From NCBI RefSeq assembly GCF_020037025.1, contig NZ_JAIQLH010000008.1:1-64000 (forward strand): a DNA stretch of 64,000 nt, read 5' to 3'. The first letter of the stretch is position 1. Every line of letters starts with the position of its first letter. Below the pieces are notes generated by a model. That model was given only the letters and a program-made list of their open reading frames with translations. It did no database searches and was not told the origin of the DNA. The stretch comes from Streptomyces huiliensis. GTDB lineage: Bacteria; Actinomycetota; Actinomycetes; Streptomycetales; Streptomycetaceae. Both the position numbers and the translations under genes were made by a program. Positions 34,953-43,539 of this stretch are shown in pieces.

Positions 34953-37160
34953 TCAGACGGCATCGAGTACCTCCGGCCGGACGGCGGCGAACGTGCGGGA
35001 CCGCTGGTCCAGGACGTACGCCTGCGCCTCGCCCACGTGGAAGTACATCCCCTGGAGGTGGAGCGTGCCCTCCGCCACCCGCCGGGCGACGCAGGAATGC
35101 GCCCGCAGGTGGTCGAGCTGCTGCATGACGTTGACGAGGGCGAGCCGCTCGACGTCGTCCGCCACCGGCCGGTCGGCGAGCGCCACCTCACCTCGCCCGA
35201 GCCGGCCGATCCGTTGCAGCCGGGCCAGACTCGGCCGGCCGTGTCGCAGCCAGCGGGCGAGCGGCGTCTCCCGGCCCGCGACCGCCCCGGAGCCGCTCGC
35301 CGGCTCCGGTCGGGCCGACGGGGGACGCGGCACGGTCTCCAGCAGCGCCTGCATCGCCCCGCATCCGGAGTGCCCGCAGACGGTGATGCTTCCGACCTTC
35401 AGCACCTCGACCGCGTACTCCACCGCGGCGGCCACCGAGTCGCAGGACGCGTCGTCCCCCGGCGGGGGCATGAGGTTGCCGACGTTCCGCACGGTGAAGA
35501 GGTCGCCGGGCCCGCTCGACGTGATCATGCTGGTCACCAGGCGGGAGTCGGCGCAGGTCAGGAAGAGCTGGCTAGGGCTCTGCCCCTCCCGGGCGAGGCG
35601 CGCCAGCTCGTCGCGGACCAGCGGCGCGGTGTCCCGCTGGAACGCGCTCACTCCGCCGATCAGCTGCTGCCCGCCGGGGCCGTCGCAGGACCCCGAGGCC
35701 GGCCGGGTGAAGCGGTGATGGCGCCAGGACGTCCACGGCCGGCAGGCGGCGGACACGGCACCGGGCCCGGGCGCCGGCCGTCGCCCGCCCCCGTCCTGCC
35801 GATCGGACTGTTCGAGCCTGCCCTGGCGTTCGGCCGCCTCCGCGCGGTCGGAGTGCTCGACGCGGTGGGGTTCTTCCCGGCGGCGGCCAGCCGGCTCCTC
35901 CTCCGCCCCGGCACCGGCTCGGACCCGCCGCCGCACCGCCATCACGGCCGGCACCGCGGCACCGGCCGCCAGCCCCGGCACCGCGCCGACCGCCGCGACC
36001 GCCGCGAGCGTGACCAGATAGGTGGTCAGAGCGGCACCGCCGCGGGGCCGGTGGGCCTGCGCGTGGTGAACCAGCCGCACGCCGGCCGCGAGGACCAGCG
36101 CCGAGAGCGCGGCCAGGGGGACGCGTTCCAGAGCGGTCGCGAAGAGCACCGCCCCGAGCGGCACCCAGAGCCCGTACAGCACCAGCGAGGTCCGGGACAC
36201 CGCCGGACGGTCTCCGCCCGCCGGGCCGCCGGACCGGAGGGTGCCGCCGGCGACCGGCAGCCCTCCCAGCAGCCCGGAGACGGCCGTGGCCGCCCCATGG
36301 CAGATCAGCTCCCGGTCCGGACGCTCCGGCGGCCGGCCGTCGCCCTCCGGCGCCAGCGTCGCCATGCCGGCCACGAGCGCCACACCGAGCACGGCGGAGG
36401 CCACGGCGAGGACGGGACCGGACGGCAGCTCGGGCAGGGGGAGCGCCTCCCACCCGGACAACTCCACCCGCGGCAGCGGTAGCGCCGCGCTCGCGGCGGT
36501 GAGGACGGCCACCGCCGCGAGCGGCGCGGGCACGGCCCCCGCCCACCGGCCGACCAGGCCCGGCAGCCTTCGCCAGACCAGGTGGACGGACACCGTGGAG
36601 ACGCCGACCAGTGCCCCCGTGAGCTCTGGGTGCGCCAACTCCCCGGGGAGCGCCGCGAGATTCCGCAGCGTGGAGGCCCCCGCGCCTTCCGCGCCCAGGA
36701 GGCAGCGCAGCTGCCCCAGCGCGACCGCCAGTCCCAGCCCGGCCAGCGCTCCGTGGACGAGCCCTGGCGCGAGGGCCGATGCCGCACGGGCCACCCGCGC
36801 GGCTCCCAGGGCAACTTGGACCAGCCCGGCCAGCACGGTGATCGCGCAGGTCGCGCGCCAGCCGTAGCGCTGGGTCAGCTCCGCCGTGACCGCCACCAGC
36901 GCGACGGCCGGGCCGCCGGCCCGGAAGGGCGGCCGCCCCAGGCCCCCCGCCACGAGACCGGCGGCCGCCACCGCGATCAGCCCCGCCCGCAGCGGCGCGC
37001 CCGCCGCCGGGGCGAGCCCGAGGCAGAGCGGCGCGGCGGCCAGGGCCATGGCCAGGGAGCGCACGAGATCCCGCTGCCACGCGGCGCGGCGCGGCCGGTC
37101 CGGAACGTCGTCGGCGGTCCGCTGGGCGGTCCGGGCCGGGGGGCTCGGCTGAACGTGCAT
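34953..37160 (-). CDS. SulP-type transporter fused to beta-carbonic anhydrase
   Basis: A 735-residue fusion from ATG 37160. Residues about 25-430 form a SulP/SLC26-like membrane domain with about ten helices (AALAAGL-type segments; FRAGGPAVALVAVTAELTQRYG, VPLAALSALVLAAGVRLVHHAQ). A Gly/Arg-rich linker follows. The C-terminal domain replaces the usual STAS domain with a beta-carbonic anhydrase: LFLTCADSRLVTSM (Cys-Asp-Arg, about 535) and VCGHSGCGAMQALL (His and Cys zinc ligands, about 595). Such fusions probably move bicarbonate and interconvert it with CO2 at the membrane. The transport direction and substrate are inferred. Confidence 0.9.
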   Translation of the reverse strand: MHVQPSPPARTAQRTADDVPDRPRRAAWQRDLVRSLAMALAAAPLCLGLAPAAGAPLRAGLIAVAAAGLVAGGLGRPPFRAGGPAVALVAVTAELTQRYGWRATCAITVLAGLVQVALGAARVARAASALAPGLVHGALAGLGLAVALGQLRCLLGAEGAGASTLRNLAALPGELAHPELTGALVGVSTVSVHLVWRRLPGLVGRWAGAVPAPLAAVAVLTAASAALPLPRVELSGWEALPLPELPSGPVLAVASAVLGVALVAGMATLAPEGDGRPPERPDRELICHGAATAVSGLLGGLPVAGGTLRSGGPAGGDRPAVSRTSLVLYGLWVPLGAVLFATALERVPLAALSALVLAAGVRLVHHAQAHRPRGGAALTTYLVTLAAVAAVGAVPGLAAGAAVPAVMAVRRRVRAGAGAEEEPAGRRREEPHRVEHSDRAEAAERQGRLEQSDRQDGGGRRPAPGPGAVSAACRPWTSWRHHRFTRPASGSCDGPGGQQLIGGVSAFQRDTAPLVRDELARLAREGQSPSQLFLTCADSRLVTSMITSSGPGDLFTVRNVGNLMPPPGDDASCDSVAAAVEYAVEVLKVGSITVCGHSGCGAMQALLETVPRPPSARPEPASGSGAVAGRETPLARWLRHGRPSLARLQRIGRLGRGEVALADRPVADDVERLALVNVMQQLDHLRAHSCVARRVAEGTLHLQGMYFHVGEAQAYVLDQRSRTFAAVRPEVLDAV

Positions 37161-37479
37161 GTCGGTCCCGTCTTGTCGTCGGCGGCCGGCGGAAGCGCTC
37201 GGCCGGGGGCACGGCGGGCGGCGGCGGGTGATGGATCCGCAGAGGGGCCGAGAGGAGCGCAATGGCAACTCTCGGTAAATGAATCGTAATGCTGAGTAAA
37301 GGCCCAGGGAAGGGGCAGACAGGAGTCAAGGGGGAGCTTCCTCCCATCAGGTGAATATGCACTTTTATGGGCTTGTCATACTTTTCCATTCCCTTCGTGC
37401 GTGCGAGGTTGACGGAGGCTCAGGGCGTGCGAGCGCACCCCGTGGGACCGGCCGAGCGGGTCGAAAGGTGAGGTGCCTG
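37161..37479. other. Divergent promoter region, SulP-CA and lipoprotein genes
   Basis: About 320 bases with no gene. The right half (37270-37400) is unusually AT-rich, with GAATATGCACTTTTATGGGC and nearby TTGTCATAC segments, so promoters for one or both flanking genes are expected here. I could not define a specific hexamer pair. Confidence 0.4.
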
Positions 37480-38874
37480 ATGGCGGCTGCATGGAGATAC
37501 ACACTGGGCGCGCTCGCCGCGCTGTCACTGGCGACCGGGACCGCGGCCTGCTCGGGCACCGGCCCTCCCGAGGCGACCGGACCGCAGGCGGCCCCCGGCC
37601 CCAACACGGTCGAGCGACCGGTCCGCCTCCTGGGTGACGGCTCCACCGCCGACACCGGTCCCCAGCCCCGGCAGCCGAAGCCCCGGCGGATGGCGGCGGG
37701 CGAGAAGCCGCCGCAGTTCGTCGTCTTCTCCTGGGACGGCGCGGGCGAGGACAGCCAGCGGCTGTTCTCGCACTTCCGCAAGGTCGGCAAGAAGTACAAC
37801 GCGACGATGACGTACTTCCTCAGCGGCGTCTACATGCTCCCCGAGGACAAACGCACCCTCTACGATCCGCCCCAACACGCCGCCGGTGCCTCGGACATCG
37901 GCTTCAACGACGTCCGGGGCGTGCGGGACACCGTGGAGCAATTGCGGGGAGCCTGGCTCGACGGCAGCGAGATCGGCACCCACTTCAACGGCCATTTCTG
38001 CGGCCGGGACCGAGGGGTGGGCACCTGGTCACCGGCGGAGTGGAAGAGCGAGATCCGGCAGGCCCTGTCGTTCGTCCGCAACTGGAAGACCAACGCCGGG
38101 CTGAAGAACGAGGCCCCGCTGCCCTTCGACTACGCCAAGGAGCTGGTCGGCGGTCGCGCTCCCTGCCTGGAGGGGCAGCGCAACCTCATCACCGCGGCGC
38201 GGTCGTTGGGCTTCCGCTACGACGCCAGCTCGGCCGGAGGGCGGCAGGTCTGGCCGTCGAAGATCGGCGGGCTGTGGGACTTCCCGCTCCAGGACGTGCC
38301 CGTCCCCGGCCGGGGCTTCGAGACCCTCTCGATGGACTACAACTTCCTGGCGAACCAGTCCGGAACCACCAAGGGCGACCCCTCCCGGCGCGACGCCTGG
38401 GGACGGCAGATGCGCGACGGGCTGCTGGCCGGCTTCGACCGGGCGTACCACGGCAACCGCGCGCCCCTGTTCATCGGCGACCACTTCGAGTCCTGGAACG
38501 GCGGCATCTATATGAAGGCCGTCGAGAGCGTCATCGCCCGGGTCTGCACCAAGGAAGGCGTGCGCTGCGTGTCCTTCAAGCAGCTCGCCGACTGGCTCGA
38601 TGCCCAGGATCCCGAAGTGCTGCGGAAACTGCGCCGGTTGGAGGTGGGCGAGGCGCCGCGAGGCGGCTGGGCCCACCTCGGTGAGGCGCGGTCGTCCGCC
38701 GCGCGCCAGCCCGCCCCGCACCTGCCGTCGTGGCACGCGCCGTCCTCGCAGGAGCCCTCGACGCACGAGCCGTACGAGAGCTCCCAGGGTGACGACGACG
38801 AGGAGGACGACAAGCCGAAGCGGATCAGGCCGGTGCTGGTCAGGCCGGTGTCGGTCAGACCGGCTGCGGAGTAG
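37480..38874 (+). CDS. Secreted polysaccharide deacetylase-like lipoprotein
   Basis: A 464-residue protein from ATG 37480 behind AAGGTGAGG. The signal peptide (WRYTLGALAALSLATG) ends in TAACSGTG, a probable lipobox. The mature domain begins PPQFVVFSWDGAGEDSQRLFSHF, resembling the first motif of NodB-type deacetylases (F-S-W-D-G), followed by TMTYFLSGVYMLPED and EIGTHFNGHFCG, whose two His resemble the metal-binding HxxxH. A late motif is APLFIGDHFESWNGGIYM. The C-terminal 75 residues are Pro/Ser-rich, then acidic and basic. The fold call is firm; the substrate is unknown. Confidence 0.75.
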   Translation: MAAAWRYTLGALAALSLATGTAACSGTGPPEATGPQAAPGPNTVERPVRLLGDGSTADTGPQPRQPKPRRMAAGEKPPQFVVFSWDGAGEDSQRLFSHFRKVGKKYNATMTYFLSGVYMLPEDKRTLYDPPQHAAGASDIGFNDVRGVRDTVEQLRGAWLDGSEIGTHFNGHFCGRDRGVGTWSPAEWKSEIRQALSFVRNWKTNAGLKNEAPLPFDYAKELVGGRAPCLEGQRNLITAARSLGFRYDASSAGGRQVWPSKIGGLWDFPLQDVPVPGRGFETLSMDYNFLANQSGTTKGDPSRRDAWGRQMRDGLLAGFDRAYHGNRAPLFIGDHFESWNGGIYMKAVESVIARVCTKEGVRCVSFKQLADWLDAQDPEVLRKLRRLEVGEAPRGGWAHLGEARSSAARQPAPHLPSWHAPSSQEPSTHEPYESSQGDDDEEDDKPKRIRPVLVRPVSVRPAAE

Positions 38875-39847
38875 CCGACAGCCGCTCCCCGAGGACGAAG
38901 GCGGGGTCGACCTGAGCCGCCAGGTCGGCGCCCGTCTTCGCGTTGCCCCAGCTCTCGGCGTTCTTCAGGTGGAAGTGCACCATCTGGCGGGTGTACCGGT
39001 GCCAGTCCCGCCGTTCGTAGGCGGCGTCCGCCGCCTCGTGCAGGGTGGCCAGCGCCTGGTGATTGCCCCCTTCGAGCAGCTCGAAGAGGGGCGGCCGGCC
39101 CTTCTCCATGGCCCGGACCCAGTCGGAGTGGCCGAAGGTGGTCAGCAGGTCGTCGCCGACCTCGTCGCGGAGGAAGTCCAGGTCGTCCTGGCCCTGCACC
39201 TTGTTCCCCACCACCTTCAGGCGGACCCCGAAGTCCCGGGCGTACTCCTTGTACTGGCGGTAGACCGACACCCCCTTGCGGGTGGGTTCCGCCACCAGGA
39301 ACGTCATGTCGAAGCGGGTGAACATCCCCGAGGCGAACGAGTCGCTGCCCGCCGTCATGTCCACCACGACGTACTCGCCGGGCCCGTCGACGAGGTGGTT
39401 GAGGCACAGCTCCACGGCGCCCACCTTGGAGTGGTAGCAGGCGACGCCCAGGTCCGACTCGGTGAACGGGCCGGTGGCCATGAGCCGTACGGACGCCCCG
39501 TCGTCGAGGGCGACCCGCCGCGCGCAGGCCACGTAGACGGGGTTGTCCTCGCCGACGCGGAGCAGCCGGGAACCCTCGCCGGGCGGCGTGGTCTTGATCA
39601 TGGTGTCGGCGGAGGTGATCCGGGGGTTGGTACCGCGCAGGTAATCCTTGATCAGCGGAAGGTGCGCGCCCATCGCGGGCAGGGCGGCGGCCTCCGTCTC
39701 GTCCAGCCCGAGCGCCGCACCCAAGTGCTGGTTGATGTCGGCGTCCACGGCGATGACCGGGACCCGGTGGGCGGCGAGCCGGCGGATGAACAACGAGGAC
39801 AGCGTGGTCTTGCCGCTGCCGCCCTTGCCTACGAAAGCGATCTTCAT
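38855..39847 (-). CDS. CooC/MinD-like P-loop ATPase
   Basis: A 330-residue ATPase from ATG 39847 (MKIAFVGKGGSGKTTLSSLF); a GTG two codons upstream is possible. It has the deviant Walker A (GKGGSGKTT), the switch AVDADINQHLGAALG and VVVDMTAGSDSFASG, and VGNKVQGQDD for nucleotide recognition. CooC-type proteins insert metals into enzymes, and MinD/ParA proteins position complexes; context does not settle which. The last 65 residues (HRYTRQMVHFHLKNAESWGNAK) are a separate helical tail. The 3' end overlaps the convergent lipoprotein gene by 20 bases, and the start faces a divergent gene over a 20-bp palindrome. Confidence 0.88.
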   Translation of the reverse strand: MKIAFVGKGGSGKTTLSSLFIRRLAAHRVPVIAVDADINQHLGAALGLDETEAAALPAMGAHLPLIKDYLRGTNPRITSADTMIKTTPPGEGSRLLRVGEDNPVYVACARRVALDDGASVRLMATGPFTESDLGVACYHSKVGAVELCLNHLVDGPGEYVVVDMTAGSDSFASGMFTRFDMTFLVAEPTRKGVSVYRQYKEYARDFGVRLKVVGNKVQGQDDLDFLRDEVGDDLLTTFGHSDWVRAMEKGRPPLFELLEGGNHQALATLHEAADAAYERRDWHRYTRQMVHFHLKNAESWGNAKTGADLAAQVDPAFVLGERLSATPQPV

Positions 39848-39939
39848 GTTCACCAAGAGTAGGTGCGGGGGTGCGTGGAGTGAGAGCGGTGAGTGAAGAA
39901 GACCACTCCTTCGGGGGGTGTAAGGCGGAAGTGCGTAGT

Positions 39940-39959
39940 GTCGTACTCATGAGTACGAC
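39940..39959. promoter_or_regulatory. Perfect 20-bp palindrome over the Fic-like start codon
   Basis: GTCGTACTCATGAGTACGAC is a perfect palindrome, with its central ATG (39949-39951) as the start codon of the Fic-like gene. It lies between that gene and the divergent ATPase (start 39847), so a protein binding here could block both transcription and translation start. Confidence 0.7.
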
Positions 39960-40770
39960 TGCCGATCCCCTGGCCGCTCTGGGCTCCCTGCCGGGCGTCG
40001 CCGAATCCGTGGAGTCCGTGCGCAAGGCGGTGGACCGCGCGTACGGCCACCGGGTGATGCGCCGGCGCAGCAACGAGGTGACGTCCGAGGCGGCTCTCCG
40101 GGGCGCTCGCGGTTCGGCCGCGCTCTCGGGCGCCGACTGGGCGCTGGAGGAGGTGCGCCGCCGCTCCGACTTCGGCGGGGAGGGCGAGCCGCGCACGGTG
40201 GGGGCGGCCCTGCGGCTGACCGCCGAGGCGGGGCAACTGCTGAGCGTGTGGCGGCAGTCGCCGCTGCGCGTCCTGGCCCGGCTGCACCTGGTGGCGGCGG
40301 GGGGTGCCCAGCCCGACGACGCGGTGGGGCGGCCGCGGCTCCGGGGCGAGTCCGTCGACGAACCGCTCGTCGACCTGCCGCTGCCCGACGCGGACGAGGT
40401 GTCGGGCCGGCTGGAGGGGCTGGCCGGCCTGCTGATCGCGGGGACCGGGGCGCCCGCCCTGGTGACGGCGGCCGTGGTGCACGGCGAACTCCTGGCCCTG
40501 CGTCCGTTCGGCTCGTGCAACGGCCTGGTGGCGCGGGCGGCCGAACGCATCGTGCTGATCGGCAGCGGCCTCGACCCGAAGTCGATCTGCCCGGCGGAGG
40601 TGGGCCACGCCGAACTGGGGCGGGACGCCTATCGGGCCGCCCTCGCGGGCTATGTCTCCGGTACGTCGGAGGGAGTGGCGGCCTGGATCGCCCACTGCGG
40701 CCGGGCGGCCGAGCTGGGGGTGCGGGAGACGACGGCCGTGTGCGAGGCCCTGCAGCGCGGCGCGGCCTGA
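39949..40770 (+). CDS. Fic/DOC-like protein with degenerate active site
   Basis: A 273-residue protein from ATG 39949. It is mostly helical: VESVRKAVDRAYGHRVMRRRS, SGADWALEEVRRRSDF, then VVHGELLALRPFGSCNGLVARAAERIVLIGSGLDPKS. That last segment aligns with the Fic motif HPFxxGNGRxxR: Pro-Phe, Asn-Gly and the final Arg survive (LRPFGSCNGLVARA) but the catalytic His is replaced by Leu or Arg. A preserved HGE precedes it. AMPylation activity is therefore doubtful, and a regulatory or ligand-binding role is more likely. A hairpin terminator follows. Confidence 0.7.
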   Translation: MSTTADPLAALGSLPGVAESVESVRKAVDRAYGHRVMRRRSNEVTSEAALRGARGSAALSGADWALEEVRRRSDFGGEGEPRTVGAALRLTAEAGQLLSVWRQSPLRVLARLHLVAAGGAQPDDAVGRPRLRGESVDEPLVDLPLPDADEVSGRLEGLAGLLIAGTGAPALVTAAVVHGELLALRPFGSCNGLVARAAERIVLIGSGLDPKSICPAEVGHAELGRDAYRAALAGYVSGTSEGVAAWIAHCGRAAELGVRETTAVCEALQRGAA

Positions 40771-40818
40771 GCCGCCGGCCGTGCCTCCGGTACGCGCCTG
40801 CCGGGGGTGGACGGGGTT

Positions 40819-40851
40819 GCGGCGGTACCGGTCCTGCGTTGGTACCGCCGC
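40819..40851 (+). terminator. Terminator of the Fic-like gene
   Basis: GCGGCGGTACC (40819-40829) and GGTACCGCCGC (40841-40851) form a perfect 11-bp stem around an 11-base loop, 49 bases after the stop. Confidence 0.8.
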
Positions 40852-41110
40852 TGGCATGTTCACCGGGTTACCAGTGCGTGCACGGAATGCGTCCATCAGG
40901 CGGGGGTGCTTTGCTCCGCCTGGTGCGACAGGCCCGTATTCGACGGGTCGGCGTCGCGTGGGTGCCCGGCGTTCATGCATTCGGTCCGTGGGGCCGTGTT
41001 GCGTAGATGGGGATCCTCCCGGATGTCCCTGGTCTCGCGGGCCGTTGACTCCTTTTTACTCCGCCTCCCGCTCAAGCGGAAGGCGAAGGCGCACTTCTTT
41101 ACTTTTAGCT
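40852..41110. other. Intergenic region before the HAD gene 3' end
   Basis: About 260 bases without a supportable gene. It ends in an AT-rich stretch (41045-41110). A hairpin that terminates the minus-strand HAD gene sits at 41062-41085. Confidence 0.5.
41062..41085 (-). terminator. Terminator of the HAD phosphatase gene
   Basis: CGCCTCCCGCT (41062-41072) and AGCGGAAGGCG (41075-41085) form an 11-bp stem with one mismatch/wobble and a two-base loop. On the minus strand it is followed by GAGTAAAAAGG. It begins 26 bases beyond the HAD gene stop. Confidence 0.7.
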
Positions 41111-41962
41111 TCAAAGACGGGTATTCCGGACGCCCGTCGCGGGGGCGCGGCGGCGGCTCGCCAGCCAGACCAGGCCCGCGGTCGTCACCGCGGCACCGAC
41201 CACCGCCGCGGTCGCGAGCGCCGGGCCGGACGGCAGGCGCAGGGCGGCGACGCGCTGCTTGAGGCGGACCGGGCGGTTGAAGGCGAGCACCGGCCATTCC
41301 CGTGCGGCGGCCTCGCGGCGCAGGGCCCGGTCCGGATTGACGGCGTGCGGGTGGCCGACGGCCTCCAGCATGGGCAGGTCGGTCGCCGAATCGCTGTACG
41401 CGTAGCAGCCCGCCAGGTCGTACCCCTCCGACGCGGCGAGCTCCCGGACGGCTTCGGCCTTCGTCGGGCCGTACGCGTAGTACTCCACCTCGCCGGTGAA
41501 GACGTCGTCCTCGACGACCATCCGGGTCGCGACGACGCGGTCCGCGCCGAGCAGCCGGCCGATGGGCTCCACGACCTCGGCGCCAGAGGTGCTGACGATC
41601 ACCACGTCCCGGCCGGCGGCGTGGTGCTCCTCGATGAGCGAGGCGGCCTCGTCGTAAATGATCGGGTCGATGAGTTGGTGGAGCGTCTCGGCGACGATCT
41701 CGCGGACTTGATGGACATTCCAGCCTCGGCAGAGCTCGGAGAGGTACTTCCTCATCCGTTCCATCTGCTCGTGGTCGGCGCCGCCCAGGAGGAAGACGAA
41801 CTGGATGTATGCCGTGCGCAGTGCGGCACGCCGGTTGATCAAACCGCCTTGGTAGAAGGACTTGCCGAAGGTGAGCGTGCTCGACTTGGCAATGACCGTC
41901 TTGTCCAGATCAAAGAAGGCGGCCGTTCGGCGAGAGGAGTGGTTTTCCACGTCGCCGAGCAT
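41111..41962 (-). CDS. HAD-IB family hydrolase (SerB/CicA-like)
   Basis: A 283-residue protein from ATG 41962, behind GGAGG; ATG 41974 is four codons upstream. The phosphatase motifs are AAFFDLDKTVIAKSS (DxDxT), VVIVSTSGAEVVEPIGRLLG, GPTKAEAVRELA (Lys) and CYAYSDSATDLPMLEAVG (SDxxxD). The C-terminus has one hydrophobic helix (ALATAAVVGAAVTTAGLVWLA) and a basic end, suggesting membrane anchoring. The orthologue Rv3661 faces the ssd gene in mycobacteria with the 6C RNA nearby, as here. Substrate unknown. Confidence 0.9.
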   Translation of the reverse strand: MLGDVENHSSRRTAAFFDLDKTVIAKSSTLTFGKSFYQGGLINRRAALRTAYIQFVFLLGGADHEQMERMRKYLSELCRGWNVHQVREIVAETLHQLIDPIIYDEAASLIEEHHAAGRDVVIVSTSGAEVVEPIGRLLGADRVVATRMVVEDDVFTGEVEYYAYGPTKAEAVRELAASEGYDLAGCYAYSDSATDLPMLEAVGHPHAVNPDRALRREAAAREWPVLAFNRPVRLKQRVAALRLPSGPALATAAVVGAAVTTAGLVWLASRRRAPATGVRNTRL

Positions 41963-42061
41963 AGGGCCCTCCATTCGGCGTAAGCTGAGGCGTGTGGGTT
42001 TGCCTGAGAAGCCTCTCGGGTACACCATGGAAGTCACGGATCGTTCGCGACCGTGTCTAAC

Positions 42062-42135
42062 CCGGTCCGACTCCTCCCCCCCCGAGTCGGCCGTGGGGAC
42101 GACCCCCGCTCTCCCCCCCGGCGGGGGTCGTCGCA
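42062..42135 (+). ncRNA. 6C small RNA
   Basis: Two adjacent hairpins each carry a C-rich loop, which defines the actinobacterial 6C RNA. Hairpin 1 is CCGACTC (42067-42073) / GAGTCGG (42084-42090), with a loop containing eight consecutive C. Hairpin 2 is GACGACCCCCGC (42098-42109) / GCGGGGGTCGTC (42121-42132), with seven consecutive C in the loop; it probably also acts as the terminator. The position just upstream of the ssd/tad cluster matches the 6C RNA (B11) near Rv3660c in mycobacteria. Ends are approximate; no promoter was defined. Confidence 0.85.
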
Positions 42136-42278
42136 TGTCCGGACGCGTTTCGTGTGTCACATCGGACATCCTCCGCCCTCCGCGGGCCTTGCTCGGCGCC
42201 TGTCCTCCCCCCTTCATACGCGTGACTGTGCGTAATCGTCGCGCTGCGCTGGGGAAGTCACCGGTATAGGTGAGCGGG

Positions 42279-42327
42279 ATATCCACAACCGGTGAGTTGT
42301 CCACAGTTTTTCACCAAGATCCACACG
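42279..42327. promoter_or_regulatory. DnaA-box cluster upstream of ssd
   Basis: TTGTCCACA at 42297-42305 is a perfect Streptomyces-type DnaA box. ATATCCACA (42279-42287) differs from TTATCCACA at one position, and AGATCCACA (42319-42327) at two. All three have the same orientation, within 50 bases in the ssd leader, 100-145 bases before its start. Confidence 0.55.
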
Positions 42328-42423
42328 ATTTCCCGCGCCGCCGCACGGTGATTCCCCACGAGTTCCGCGATGACCGCGGATGCGAGAGCGCGTCATGGGA
42401 CGCGCCGGAGAAGGGGAGGGACC

Positions 42424-43539
42424 GTGACCGGACGCGAGACATCCGATTGGCCACAGGCCGCCGCCACCGCCGCCACGACACCGGGCGGGCCTTTGATTGC
42501 CACCGAGGACGAGGACCTGCTCGACGATCTGCTGCGTTTGTGCGCGGCGGCCGGAGCGATGCCCGAGGTCTGCCACGGGACGCCCGCCCAGCGCGGGACA
42601 TGGGACCGGGCGTCCCTGGTGCTGGCCGGCGGCGACTGCGCCGGCCGGTTGGCCGCCCTCCCGCACCGCGAGGACGTGGTGCTCGTCGGCCGGGAGCCCG
42701 CCGACCCGGACCTCTGGCGGCGGGCTGTCCTCGTCGGCGCCCGGAACGTCGCGCTGCTGCCGGACGAGGAGGGCTGGCTCGTCGACCGGATCGCCGACTC
42801 GGTGGAGGCCGCGGACAAACCGGCACTCACCGTCGGCGTGATCGGCGGCCGGGGCGGCGCCGGAGCCAGCACGCTGGCCTGCGCCCTCGCCATCGGGGCG
42901 GCCCGGACCGGGCGGCGGACGATGCTGGTCGACGCCGACCCGCTGGGCGGCGGCCTCGACGTCCTGCTGGGCGCCGAGCGGGTCGACGGGCTGAGATGGC
43001 CCGCGTTCGCGGGCTCCCGGGGCCGGATGGCGGGCAGGGCCCTGGAGGAGGTGCTGCCCGAGCCGCACGGGCTGCGCCTGCTGAGCTGGGACCGCGGCGA
43101 CTGCGAGGTGCCGCCCGAGGCCGTGCGCGCCGTCCTGGCGGCCGCTCGCAGGCGCGGCGGCGTGGTGGTCGTGGACCTCCCGCGCGGAACTGACGGCTCC
43201 GCCGTGGAGGTCCTCCGGCAACTGGACCTGGGCCTGCTGGTGGTCCCCTCCGAACTGCGCGCCGTCGCCGCCGCCCATCGCGTCGCCTTGGCGATCGGCC
43301 TGATGATGGGCGACCTCCGGCTGGTCGTCCGGGGCCCGTGCGGCCCCGGGCTCGACGGCGAGGAGATCGCCCGGCTGCTGGACCTTCCGCTCGCGGGTGA
43401 GGTCCCACGGGAACCCGGCCTGGCCGCGGCGCTGATCGCCGGACGCCCGCCGGGCGGAGCCGAGCGGGGCCCGCTGGCCGCCTTCTGTGCGGAGTTCTGG
43501 AACCGCGCCCTGCCCGAGGGACCGGAGGTGCCGGCGTGA
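42424..43539 (+). CDS. ssd: Septum site-determining protein Ssd / CpaE-TadZ-like
   Basis: A 371-residue protein from GTG 42424, behind GGGGAGGG. The N-terminal part resembles a receiver-like domain without a phosphoacceptor (PLIATEDEDLLDDLLRLCAAA). The ATPase part begins LTVGVIGGRGGAGASTLACALA, where Ala-Ser-Thr replaces the usual Lys-Thr-Thr of Walker A, followed by LVDADPLGGGLDVLLG and VVVVDLPRG. CpaE/TadZ proteins localise Tad pilus machinery, and mycobacterial Ssd (Rv3660c) inhibits septation. It leads a seven-gene tad-type operon with overlapping starts and stops. Confidence 0.9.
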   Translation: MTGRETSDWPQAAATAATTPGGPLIATEDEDLLDDLLRLCAAAGAMPEVCHGTPAQRGTWDRASLVLAGGDCAGRLAALPHREDVVLVGREPADPDLWRRAVLVGARNVALLPDEEGWLVDRIADSVEAADKPALTVGVIGGRGGAGASTLACALAIGAARTGRRTMLVDADPLGGGLDVLLGAERVDGLRWPAFAGSRGRMAGRALEEVLPEPHGLRLLSWDRGDCEVPPEAVRAVLAAARRRGGVVVVDLPRGTDGSAVEVLRQLDLGLLVVPSELRAVAAAHRVALAIGLMMGDLRLVVRGPCGPGLDGEEIARLLDLPLAGEVPREPGLAAALIAGRPPGGAERGPLAAFCAEFWNRALPEGPEVPA

